Below, one piece after another: positions 54,558 through 64,000 of a stretch of 64,000 nucleotides of DNA. The position numbers and the translations under genes were made by a program. Each line of letters opens with the position of its first letter. The first letter of the stretch is position 1. Source of the DNA: Nelumbo lutea (lineage: Eukaryota > Streptophyta > Magnoliopsida > Proteales > Nelumbonaceae); assembly GCA_022828595.1 (NCBI GenBank), contig JAKGHH010000008.1, forward strand, positions 24,544,378-24,608,377, written 5' to 3'. The notes under the pieces were generated by a model, which searched no databases, was not told the DNA's origin, and worked only from the letters and a program-made list of their open reading frames with translations.

Positions 54558-54985
54558 AGGGGTGTCAAAGGACCAGGTTTGAATTGGACCCATTTGAATC
54601 AAAATCAATTTGAATGGGGTGGACTGTTCAATAAGACATTGAATTTGACCAATCTAAAGATTAATGCTCTAAAGTATTTCTTGGATTGGATTTGACCTGG
54701 TTCATTTGTAATGGGTTTATATTGAATTAAGTCAGCAAGCTGAACATTGTTTGGTCCATTGATAGAACATAAGAGTAGAGGTGTCAATGGACCAGGTTTG
54801 GGTTGAATCCAATATGAATTAATACTAATTTGAACGATCCAATAAGACATTGAATTGGACTAGCCTAGACTTAATGGTCCAAAGTATTTATTTGACTTGA
54901 TTACACCTAGTCCATTTGTAGTGAACTCATATTGGATTAGGTTGGACAGGACCAATATCCAGTCCATTAACAACCTTACTCCAAG
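54558..54985. repeat. Direct duplication, about 215 bp, two copies
   Basis: Copies at 54558-54776 and 54777-54985 start AGGGGTGTCAAAGGACCAGG and AGAGGTGTCAATGGACCAGG. They share CAATAAGACATTGAATT, TCCATTTGTA and TCCATTAAC-type words in order. The start resembles hAT-type ends. Confidence 0.7.
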
Positions 54986-54999
54986 CCTCCAACCCTAAA

Positions 55000-56850
55000 C
55001 TTGAAAAGAAAATAGATGGTTTGAATGACCCCTTCTGTTTTCAGGGATAATGCATGTCTTGCCAATTGTCATAGTGGAAAAAAAATATTATAGTCACTTT
55101 ACTTATCACTATTTCAGTTTTAGATTTTAAGTAGGTGTTGGGACATGGGTATCATTATTTGACCCTTCCAAAAAAAAATTAATAAATTGACCTCATATTA
55201 TTTTATTTGAGTGGGGACAATTGCAAAAAAAAATTAAAAATTTTCATTTCTATATAAAAAAATTCAAATCTTAGTGGGGGCAATTGCCCACATTGACATA
55301 TACATAGATTCGCCTGTGAGTTCAAGTTTTATATAATTAATTTTCAATTCATTTTGTTCATAATATATAATATTAAAGTCATTTTTAATTCATTTTATTA
55401 ATAACATATCATTTTTTGATCATTTTTAATTTAGTTTATTTGTACTATTTATTATCCTATTATAATCTGAATTAGATCCGATTAGAATTTGAATATAAAT
55501 GAATTAGATCTGCCTATATCCGCTTAGACCCAATCCATTTGTAATCCTATCGTTAGGTCTTTTAGGCCTTGTAAATTAGGCTTTCCAACGATACCTGAAA
55601 ATCCGAGGCTTGATCCGACATCCAATCTGTTTGTCTCGAATTCAGGTGATATATTTATGTAATCAGATTGGATTCAAATTTTGCAATATACATTCAATTG
55701 ATAATCAGATTAGATTAGGATTTGACTCCATCTAATCCAATTAAAATTCGAATCCAATTATATTATAATATTTATTGATTTTAATATATAAATTTTATAT
55801 AATTATATTTAAAATTATAAAAATATATTTTTATATCTTATATTATATATTAATATATGGTATATTATAATATATTTATATAATAAATTCGGTATGTTAT
55901 ATTCACGTTAATTTGCTGTATATAAAAGTTGAGAAGTAATAATATATATATATATAAAATAATAAAAGCGGAATCGGATTCAGTCCGAAGTCTTTAAATC
56001 CGATCGGATCCGGATGCATGTTTTCAATTTCCGAACCCGATCGGAATCCGATCTAACAACCCAACTTTTAACCATTAATAACCAAACCGTTCAACTTTCG
56101 CTACGATTTTCTGCCACGGTAAACAAGTACAACTAGGCCCCACCATATATTCCAATCAGATGATTTTCGTGCCTGCAACCCTATTAACCCTCCTTTCACG
56201 TACGGACGTACCTCGAGCGGGACCCGCACTAGCAGCATTTCTGATTCTGAAACAACATCTAATCAGGCGTACGCTACTTAAAAACAAACTGATGGACCAC
56301 CTAAAATCAACCATTCGATTCACCAATGACAACAACATATATACCCATCCAACGATCATCATAATCTTTGATTCTATGATAACATACAACCACAACCAAG
56401 CGGGACCCATCAAGGTGCAAGAATCCAATGCAGACGTGGAACGGCGTTCAATCCCCTGAATCCCTGATACAGTAAATGGGACCCACTCTCCATCATCCCA
56501 TTGTTTTCCACTGCCCGGTAAAATAAAGCAAACCAGTGCGCTCTACGCACCTGTTGGCATAATAGCAACGATCGCTTTCCGTTTTCTTTTTTTCTTTTTA
56601 TTTTTATTTTTTTTAAATTAGTTACTACGATCTTCTCTGTGATCCATCTTCCCTCCATTTTCTCTCGAGCTCACAGTATCCGTTTCTGCTGCTGCTGCTA
56701 CAACTTTTCCCCTTGGTCAAAAGCACAGTGGACCTTGGGACCCTCCATTTTTATCTTTTTATTGTTAATTTTTAATTCTTAATTTACTCTTAATTAATCA
56801 GAAATTTTCTTCGATTTTCCAACTGTAAAAGCTGGAGCAAATCACCTCGG
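55000..56850. other. Region upstream of the kinase gene
   Basis: AT-rich repeats with CCGATCGGATCCGGAT-type words at about 55480-55760 and 55980-56060, which look like relics of non-autonomous transposons. The last few hundred bases must include the promoter of the kinase gene; no clear TATA box is visible. CT-rich sequence (56880-56925) lies in the presumed 5' leader. Confidence 0.45.
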
Positions 56851-56858
56851 AGTCGGAG

Positions 56859-56996
56859 ATGAAAATCCCCACCACCTTTTCTTCTTCTTCTCCCTCTTCT
56901 CCTCTCCCACTTTCTGCTGCTGTATACGAATCAGGAAACCCTAGAACAAGATGCCCTCGAGGCCTTTACCGCCAAGCCCAGACCCCAGTTCGGTAG
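56859..56996 (+). other. Overlapping upstream ORF of the kinase gene
   Basis: An ATG at 56859 opens a 45-codon frame that ends at TAG 56994-56996, after the kinase ATG at 56951 and in a different frame. If the transcript starts upstream of 56859, ribosomes using this ATG would bypass the kinase start, which would lower translation. Whether it is transcribed cannot be seen here. Confidence 0.5.
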
Positions 56997-59107
56997 TCAG
57001 GGCTAGGATTTTGTTCCTGGCTCTTACCATCTCCGCTTCAGTTTTGTTCTTTATTGGTCTCGTCTTGTTCCTGTTTTATCTCTGGTACTCCCTCGTCGAC
57101 CGCTCCCGCACCAGCCCATTCGATTCCAGCGCTCCGCTGAAGTTGCAGAGGTTCTCTTATAGGGAGCTGAAGTCGGCCACGAAGGATTTCGGTGAGGCTA
57201 ATTCGATCGGGAAAGGTGGGTCCGGGTCGGTGTTTCGGGGCATTCTTCGTGATGGGAAGTCCGTCGCTGTTAAGAAGCTCGATGTGTCTTCGTTGCAGGC
57301 GGAGAGGGAGTTTCAGAATGAGCTGCAGATTCTCGGCGGGCTGCGGTCGCCGTTTGTTGTTTCTCTTTTGGGGTATTGTGTTGAGAAGAAGAGGAGGTTT
57401 CTTGTGTATGAGTATATGCCCAACAGGAACTTGCAGGAATCCCTGTTTGGGGAAGGCTCTGCGTCGCCCAACTTGAATTGGGATCGGCGTTTTGAGATCA
57501 TACTCGACATTGCTCGAGCGCTTGCTTTTTTGCATCTGGAGTGTGATCCTCCGGTCATTCATGGTGATATAAAGCCGAGCAATGTTCTGCTGGGTTCGGA
57601 TTACCGGGCGAAGATTTCAGATTTCGGGCTTTCGAGGATTAAGACAGAAGGTGAATTTGGGGTCGAATTGTTCAGTCAGGAACTAGGTCGGAGTCAGGAG
57701 CTCTGGAAAAGCCAAGAGCTGTCTGGGAATCCAGCTTCCGTTCCTGTACAGACTCCAACAGATGGAACTCCAGTTGATTGCGCTACTGAGGTAGATTTCT
57801 CTCTCGCTTTGCAAGCTTCCTCTTCTTATTCCAGGAGTAACAAAGTGGCTTACACTGTGAAAACCTTGAATTCAAATTCTTTAAATCCCAATAGCGGTCT
57901 TGGGAGTGAGGATGCTCTTAAGGGTTGTCATGGGAAGGGGAAGGAGGTGTCGCCTGTAGAGATTGGCGGGGAGGATTGGAACAAGTTTGTTCCTTATGAT
58001 GATGAACCATGTAGTATTGAACACAGCAAGGAATTGAACCTTAATGCATCCCTGCCCATTGATGACACGACAACCAGTACAAAGCAATGGGGGAAGGATT
58101 GGTGGTGGAAACAGGATGGGAGTGGTGAATTGTGTAGTAAAGATTATGTTATGGAATGGATAGGAAGCCAGATTTGTCCATCCACAAACCCAGATTGGGA
58201 TGATGAGAAGAAAAGATTCCCTGATAAAACTGAACTGGATCTTTTGACTCGGATAGATAAACTAGAAATTGCAAATGAAAACCAGTTTCAGGGACTTGGG
58301 TATGATTGTCCCAATAAGAGGTCGGAGAAGAAAGAAGAAAAGAGTGGGAGAAGCTGTAACAAGAAGCATAGGAAGATGCAGGAGTGGTGGAAAGAAGAAC
58401 ACCTTGCAGAGATAAGTAAGAAGAGCAATGGGTTGAGGAAGCTAGAAGCTAAGTGGAAGAAGGGATTGAAGATCCCACATTTTGATCTGGGTAGGAAGTT
58501 TTGGTTTCGAAAGAGTGCTACTTTCAGGGAACATAACGAGATTGACTATGACCCCAATGTGGAATTCAGTTTTAGAAGGGGCTGGAAGAAGAAGACCCGT
58601 TCTGCTGGTAGTGAGATGTGGAGTGGCGATCTCTTCAGTCGGGAGCTCAGCAGTACAACAAGCATGAGAGGAACTGTATGTTATGTTGCTCCAGAATATG
58701 GTGGATGTGGGTATTTGATGGAGAAAGCTGATATTTACAGCCTAGGTGTTCTTATCCTTGTGATTATATCTGGCAGAAGGCCACTGCATGTGCTTTCTTC
58801 ACCCATGAAGCTGGAGAGAGCAAACCTGATAAGCTGGTGTAGGCAGCTAGCTCAGTCTGGGAACATCTTGGAGCTAGTGGATGAGAGATTGAAAGGCACA
58901 TACAACAAAGATCAGGCAACCCTGTGTATCAACCTAGCTCTCATGTGCTTACAGAAAATACCCGAGTTGCGGCCGGACATTGGTGATATTGTGAAGATTC
59001 TGAAAGGGGAGATGGATCTTCCTCCACTACCTATTGAGTTCTCACCCTCCCCACCTTCCAAGCCCTATGGCAGGTCAAGGAGGAAACCAAAGGCTGATAT
59101 TGAGTAA
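56951..59107 (+). CDS. Receptor-like Ser/Thr kinase, At2g45590/At4g25390 type
   Basis: Single-exon gene of 718 codons. Residues 17-46 form one hydrophobic membrane helix; there is no extracellular receptor domain. The kinase follows: glycine loop GKGGSGSVF (87-95), ATP lysine VAVKK (K108), helix-C glutamate in FQNEL (E124), catalytic loop HGDIKPSN (204-211; G instead of R, a non-RD kinase), DFG (224-226), APEYGG (580-585) and D-I-YSLGV (594-600). Between DFG and APE lie about 345 extra residues with DWWWKQDGSG (383-392), YVMEWIGSQI and EWWKEEHLAEI (478-488), a hallmark of this small plant family. It would phosphorylate proteins at a membrane; its ligand and pathway are unknown. The ATG context AACAAGATGCC and the position of the helix support the start. 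All catalytic residues are present. Family assignment is from memory. Confidence 0.92.
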   Translation: MPSRPLPPSPDPSSVVRARILFLALTISASVLFFIGLVLFLFYLWYSLVDRSRTSPFDSSAPLKLQRFSYRELKSATKDFGEANSIGKGGSGSVFRGILRDGKSVAVKKLDVSSLQAEREFQNELQILGGLRSPFVVSLLGYCVEKKRRFLVYEYMPNRNLQESLFGEGSASPNLNWDRRFEIILDIARALAFLHLECDPPVIHGDIKPSNVLLGSDYRAKISDFGLSRIKTEGEFGVELFSQELGRSQELWKSQELSGNPASVPVQTPTDGTPVDCATEVDFSLALQASSSYSRSNKVAYTVKTLNSNSLNPNSGLGSEDALKGCHGKGKEVSPVEIGGEDWNKFVPYDDEPCSIEHSKELNLNASLPIDDTTTSTKQWGKDWWWKQDGSGELCSKDYVMEWIGSQICPSTNPDWDDEKKRFPDKTELDLLTRIDKLEIANENQFQGLGYDCPNKRSEKKEEKSGRSCNKKHRKMQEWWKEEHLAEISKKSNGLRKLEAKWKKGLKIPHFDLGRKFWFRKSATFREHNEIDYDPNVEFSFRRGWKKKTRSAGSEMWSGDLFSRELSSTTSMRGTVCYVAPEYGGCGYLMEKADIYSLGVLILVIISGRRPLHVLSSPMKLERANLISWCRQLAQSGNILELVDERLKGTYNKDQATLCINLALMCLQKIPELRPDIGDIVKILKGEMDLPPLPIEFSPSPPSKPYGRSRRKPKADIE

Positions 59108-60400
59108 GTGAAGGGCTCCTTGGATCATTTTTCAGTTTTCATTTTTCCTCTCCATTTTGATTCACAACTGAATTTAATATAAAACAGATAAATGCTACTT
59201 GCTTATGTAAGTACTGATGTTTCCGGATACTGTATGAAGGCTTGTGTGTCCTGAGAGGAAAAATAGTGTAGTATTCTTGATGTACAATAGATGATTGGTT
59301 TATCTTCTTTGCCTGTTCTTAGATGTAAATATGAAGGCCATTGAGCCTACTTGAGTGCTGTTTCTGTGGCAATTCCTGTGTCTCATTTAATTTTGGTACC
59401 ATATAAGCTTATAGATCCTGGAATTGAAATTCTACAACAGGCACCCAAGGCAGGAAGCATTGATCCTTGCTTCTTATTGGATGAACATGTTCATTTGGCT
59501 GTAGATTAAGGAAACATGTATATAAAATTCAGGAGCTGCATTCTCTTTACTAAGGTGACCATGGTGGTCCCGAAGCTTCTAACTGTACCCAAAATGGTCA
59601 CTATAGGATTCTGAATTCTTGAAATTAAAATGGGGTTATCGGCTTTCTATGTTGACCCTGGGACTAGTGCAGGGGACTGATTCTCGAATCTTGACTGTCT
59701 TAGTACCATTTCTCCACAAGTAATTTGATTGATGTTTTCTATATTTGAATATAAAAATGCCAAGTTGATTCCGTGATGGTGGTAAAACCAGGCTGTCCAG
59801 CATCTAATGTTGAGTCTGGAATTGGAATAGAGAACAAAAATACAAGAATAATTTTGACATTGACTGTGGTCCTAAGCACATATTCAACATTTCTCATTTA
59901 GAAAGAAAAAAGGGAAAATATGAGAATATCTTGGGTTTGACAATTCTGTGCTTCCCCATGTTTTTATCAGGACCCATCACTGAATCTTGCTACGCCCAAA
60001 ATCCCTATTTCTCTTAAACTTAACCCCGGCCTTTTGAAACCTCCAGAGACCGCCGTCAGATATTTATCGTCAGGAGCTGGATTTTTTTGTAATTTTACGA
60101 TATTATCCTTACCTTTGAGTTTGCAATGAACAAAAGTTGTATGAGGATAAAATTTATTGCACTACCCCATCTTAGATTTGGAGGTTCATCTTTTCATCAA
60201 ATGGGTTTGAGACCTTTGGATTGGAAGAAAATTTAACAGAGAATCAGAGTTAATTTGATCATTAAAGACAATTAATGCCATAACTGGACAACTTTGGTAA
60301 TTGAAAAGTTTTAGATATCAAAAGTTCTCTGACGAAGGGATCTTTAGAGAGGCGTCTAAAAGTTAGGGATAAGTCAAGATGATTAAGAATTTTTTAAATT
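59108..60400. other. 3' flank of the kinase gene
   Basis: It holds the 3' untranslated region. AATATAAAACAGATAAATGC near 59175 could provide a polyadenylation signal, but the site cannot be fixed. No gene or recognised repeat is seen in the rest. Confidence 0.5.
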
Positions 60401-60880
60401 TATTACACCATTTTGTTATTTTAATTATTTAAAAATTAGTTATGTTAAATATTTTATTATTTAAAATATTTAGTTATTTAAATATTTAAATAATATGTAA
60501 AATATTTAAAAAATTTTGTTATATGAATTTTATTTATTTTAAACTTATTCCATAATGTTAAATATTTTGTTATATAATTATTTAGCTATTTTTTATATTT
60601 CTTTTTTAATATATTTAGTTATTGAAATATTTAAATAATATTTTTATTTTTTAATGTTAAATTTTATTCATTTTAGTGACATTTAAATTGAATAATGTGT
60701 AAAATTATAATGTATATTTTTAGTACATAATTTTGTGATGAATCTTGTAAAAATATAAAATTATTAATAATATGAATATTATTAAATCTATTATAATTAT
60801 TTTTTGTGTTTTAATAAATATTTTAAAGTTATTATATAATTTCATTATAATATTTAAATAAATTTTAAATTTGTGAATTC
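60400..60880. other. Very AT-rich stretch
   Basis: Dense TATTTAAATAATATTTA-like words with partial inverted symmetry. No ORF and no recognised element. Confidence 0.5.
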
Positions 60881-60909
60881 AAACTTTCTTTAGATTTATA
60901 GATAAAAAG

Positions 60910-61203
60910 CATGGTTTTTAAAACCAACCTAGAGACCGAACTGGTCAGGGGTCCGATTACTGAGTTGAATGGTCTGACTGTTTGAACCGAACGGTCGGCC
61001 CCTTCTGACAAAAAACAATTAAAAAAATAAAAAAAAACAATCAAAACCATTGAACGGTTTGAATGCCTGGGTTAGTAGTTTGTTGACCAAATCAACGATA
61101 TTTTTGCAAAAATTCGGTTTTGGAGAAAAGCGAAACCAGTCACTTGACTGGTTTTTGGTTTTCTGATCCGACCGTCCGCTCTGGTCCAATTTTGAAAACC
61201 ATG
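60910..61203. mobile_element. hAT-like MITE, GGTTTT..AAAACC family, with 8-bp TSD
   Basis: The 294-bp element starts CATGGTTTTTAAAACCAACC and ends, in reverse complement, CATGGTTTTCAAAATTGGAC. It is flanked by ATAAAAAG (60902-60909) and ATAAAAGG (61204-61211), 7 of 8 equal. It is the best copy of the family seen at 29421-29705. Confidence 0.78.
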
Positions 61204-61568
61204 ATAAAAGGTGGGGGAAAGGATAAATAGAAATTAGAGATAATTTAGAAGATAAATAGGAATTAAAGATAATTTTGGAGAAAGTAGGGGATAGTGGTGC
61301 CACTTGACATTATAAAAGTGAGTTCATGCCTTATTATCATCAGAATATGTTCTTAACTTAGTCTATAAAAGCAAATTGCTCTTTCTTTATTTATTGTTTG
61401 TTAGAGATAACTTAATCTATGTTGTTTCATTATTGATTTAATGGTAATTATGTGGAATTAAAAGAAAATTAAAAATTCAAAAAGACAAGAAATTAGTAAG
61501 AAGGATTTGGAGTAGGGAGAAGCATAGTGACGTGAACAACCTTACTTTATATATAGACAAAAAAGTTC

Positions 61569-61726
61569 GAGTCTCCTGTCCACGAGAACTCTATCCACGT
61601 CTACTCACATAACATTGCAGCCACACATGGAGAAATCTTATCCTCCTGGAGATGTACCCAATTTACGGGGATAGTCTGTTGTGAGCAGACATGGGCAGAG
61701 TTATCGTCAGTGAGAGATCCCGTGTC
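61569..61726. mobile_element. Mutator-like MITE, third copy
   Basis: The left end GAGTCTCCTGTCCACGAGAA and the right end in reverse complement, GACACGGGATCTCTCACTGA, are inverted over about 45 bp. Same family as 30291-30445. The flanking 9-mers do not match, so the ends or the duplication are worn. Confidence 0.65.
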
Positions 61727-61929
61727 TACAGAAAGATAACAATTAAGTAGGCACGTCTTAATTAATTAACGAGGATAAATAAAAAAGTTAATGAGAAGAA
61801 TTCATCCATTAAGAACGATGTATCATTAGTAGTGTCAATGATGTACGTGGAAAAGTTAACAAGTGGAATTAATTAGCCCAGTGTCAGAATTAATTAACGA
61901 GGAGAAGAATGATCCTAACAAAAAAACAA

Positions 61930-62100
61930 ACAAGCGTATCGACCGATACACTCCGTATAGGACGATAAGGACCAATACAGATCGACACTATGTCCGTATT
62001 TTCCGATATGTGGAAGTAATAATGTTGAGTTTTGGCCATTCCATCCATGCCATATATCTGTCACACTACCGATATGTCTCAATACTTTTAAACCATTCTT
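61930..62100. repeat. Worn relative of the 35818-36038 element
   Basis: It has GTATCGACCGATACACTCCG, TTTTCCGATATGTGG and CCGATATGTCTCAATACTTT followed by TAAACC. This is the word pattern of the element at 35818-36038. Ends not resolved. Confidence 0.35.
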
Positions 62101-62242
62101 GCACGAGATCTAAACAATATATGTTTTCAGAAAAAAAAAACGAAAAACCGGTGCCATTTGTTATGGTCGATTTATTTAAATTCAAAGAACCCATTTACCA
62201 TATCAAGCTTATAATCAGATGTAGTAGGCATGTTACTTAAGC

Positions 62243-62520
62243 ACAATGAGTGAGCACGTAATAGCTATATGATATATGTTCCATTTATGTGTTTTTTTGT
62301 TCTGTTAGATAGAAATTATTCATTATTTTATTATTATTATCAAAATAATTAAAAATAAAAATAATAAAAAAATCTAAATGTATTGGGAATTGAGATTCAT
62401 TTATGTTATTTTTAATTATTTTGATAAAAATAATAAAATAATTATCTATCTAAAATGTATGGATGAAATGCACATTAACTGGGACATGTGTAACAAAGCT
62501 ATTATGTACTCACTCATTGT
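62243..62520. mobile_element. Foldback element of unknown class
   Basis: The ends ACAATGAGTGAGCACGTAAT and, in reverse complement, ACAATGAGTGAGTACATAAT are inverted. A second pair of arms lies inside (about 62309-62357 and 62407-62449, TTTTTAATTATTTTGATAA on both). No clear duplication. Confidence 0.65.
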
Positions 62521-63004
62521 AATTACCTAACAAAGCTATTTATTGGATAAACTTCTAACAAATCAAAATCGTTGAAGCCTGGAAATGGAGGAATTTCTTT
62601 ATTGCAATCAATGATCCTTGAAATCATCTAACAGTACATAATTCATTGGTTATGGATCAATGGTTTCAAGATTTCATATCACTTTCGGACTGGTTAAAGC
62701 CATTAATTGAATGGGTGTCTTCATCTGGGTAAGACTTTGAAAAATATGAATCAATTACAGTTGTTAATGACTCGGTATGGACCGTATTTATCAGACGACT
62801 ACGATTGAGTGAACATTGAACATCGCCAATTTTTGGGTTTGGTCTATCTAGAGCCTGGGACAAAATTGGTCTATTTTCAGTCACACTCATTAAAACCGAA
62901 GGTTCAAAGCAACGTACGTTTTAGGATAGCCTTTGTGTACACATAGTAAACAATGGCTAACTTTGGTAATGTAGAAAACAATAGAGAAACAAAAAGTTGA
63001 GGAA

Positions 63005-63630
63005 AACTCTTGATGGTGCATGATCTAACGCTTACGGACAATTCGGACGCTGGACCAGGTAAGTCGCTTAGTCGAACTGTAAAGAAAGAGAAAAAAAATC
63101 AGAGTACCCGGTGTAAGAATTCAGATGTTTAAGTCAGTAAATTGAAGTTTTCAGAAAGCTAGAAAGTGAGAGAAATTTAGAGAGGTTGAGTGCTAAATTA
63201 TGTGTACCTTATGAGCTTGAAGGTGAGGCTCTTATATAGGTGAGTTGCCGTGAACCTCATAAAATGCGTCCGAGATCTCCAACCTGTTTGATTTGAAGGT
63301 GGTTTCATACCTAAAAGTGGATCCCGCGTAAACAAATAACGTTTATCCAATCATGCCCGAAATAGGTGCAGTGATAACTAGCTCTTCCAATGTGGTATCG
63401 TGATCCCTAGGAATTCAGAGGTGATAGTTCGTTTAAGGGGGATGCCGCTTGGCACGTCAAGTAGGTCACTAACTGAAGTTAGCTTAGATCTATGGAAGTA
63501 GGTCGCCTCTTACGTTGACCTAAGGTCTTGCCTAGCTGTTCATAGTTCAGCCTACCGGGTGGTACAGAGGTGTCACTCTATTGTTCTACAATGCCACATT
63601 TCATGATACCATTGGAGGACCAAGCTACCC
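63005..63630. repeat. LTR-like dispersed repeat, copy 2
   Basis: It parallels 41110-41750: CAGATGTTTAAGTCAGTAAA, a TATA-like CTTATATAGG at 63232, CTCATAAAATGCGTCCGAG, GTAGGTCGCC and ATGATACCATTGGAGGACCA. The minisatellites of copy 1 are absent, so they expanded there or were lost here. Confidence 0.5.
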
Positions 63631-64000
63631 CTCGTAAGCTCTCGACAAATTTTGTGAAATTCCTTAGAAAATTTCCTCAACTTTCTGTTTAATTTGGATC
63701 TATTACCAACAATACATTCTCAACATGACCCAACTGGCCACTACAGCTGATATCACATAAATGCCTTGTAGATGCCCCACATCCACATCCCAGTGTGCAT
63801 TGGGAACATTGCCCGTACTTGTTATTGGAAGATGCTCTATGATGTGAACTCACTGTGATTGCACATTGGGAATATCTTCCCAATATTCCGGACGTACAGG
63901 TGCAGTGGCTTGTTGGGAGTGTTTTGGTTGGTAGCAAATGCCTGTCCATACAAAACACAACTTAATCAAACATATATAAATCTAAAGAATAAATCAACAT
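63631..64000. other. Right edge of window, nothing recognised
   Basis: No gene, RNA or element is recognised. An 89-codon minus-strand frame at 63689-63958 has no known domain. Confidence 0.4.

Noticed and set aside
1..64000. CRISPR arrays, prokaryotic operons, rRNA or tRNA genes
   Set aside because: No spaced identical short repeats of CRISPR type, no bacterial gene organisation, and no rRNA or tRNA gene was recognised by eye; the tRNA-like words are primer-binding sites of retrotransposons.

Overview
The window is nuclear DNA of a flowering plant. It holds parts of two protein-coding host genes with plant orthologues, LTR retrotransposons primed by initiator tRNA-Met, plant LINE remnants, and many small Mutator-, hAT- and Harbinger-type elements in AT-rich, gene-poor sequence. 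The species cannot be read from the sequence. All alignments and counts were made by eye.

Left part (1-26256): the minus strand carries the first nine coding exons (about 320 codons, all in phase) of an ABCC13/MRP11-like ABC transporter. The start codon is at 26256 and the gene runs off the left edge. Its second intron (25836-25951) has every hallmark of a U12-type AT-AC intron. The other introns are stretched by insertions: a 5'-truncated LINE with a 13-bp target-site duplication in intron 3, a solo LTR in intron 5, a 5.2-kb Ty1/copia element plus an hAT-like element in intron 8, and a copia element nested inside another copia element in the intron after exon 9.

Copia elements: an outer element (1-9286, 5' end outside the window) is split by an inner element (1680-7473) flanked by the 5-bp duplication GTTTC. 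A third element (11701-16867, minus strand) is flanked by AGTAG. The inner and third elements both have the non-canonical LTR termini TG...CT and a primer-binding site that touches the LTR. All three are coding-dead through stops, frameshifts and deletions. The third has also lost 234 bp of its 5' LTR.

Middle part (26.4-56.8 kb): I found no host gene. It is a mosaic of LINE tails of one family, Tourist/Harbinger-like MITEs with TAA or TTA duplications, Mutator-like MITEs with 9-bp duplications, hAT-like elements with 8-bp duplications, one hAT derivative that still has a BED-finger ORF, minisatellites and tandem repeats. One Harbinger-like element sits in the middle unit of a three-unit tandem array, so the flanking units show the empty site.

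Right part (56.8-64 kb): an intact, intronless receptor-like kinase gene (56951-59107, plus strand, 718 aa) of the At2g45590/At4g25390 type, with a very long insert in the activation segment. More transposon relics follow. The two host genes have no visible functional link.
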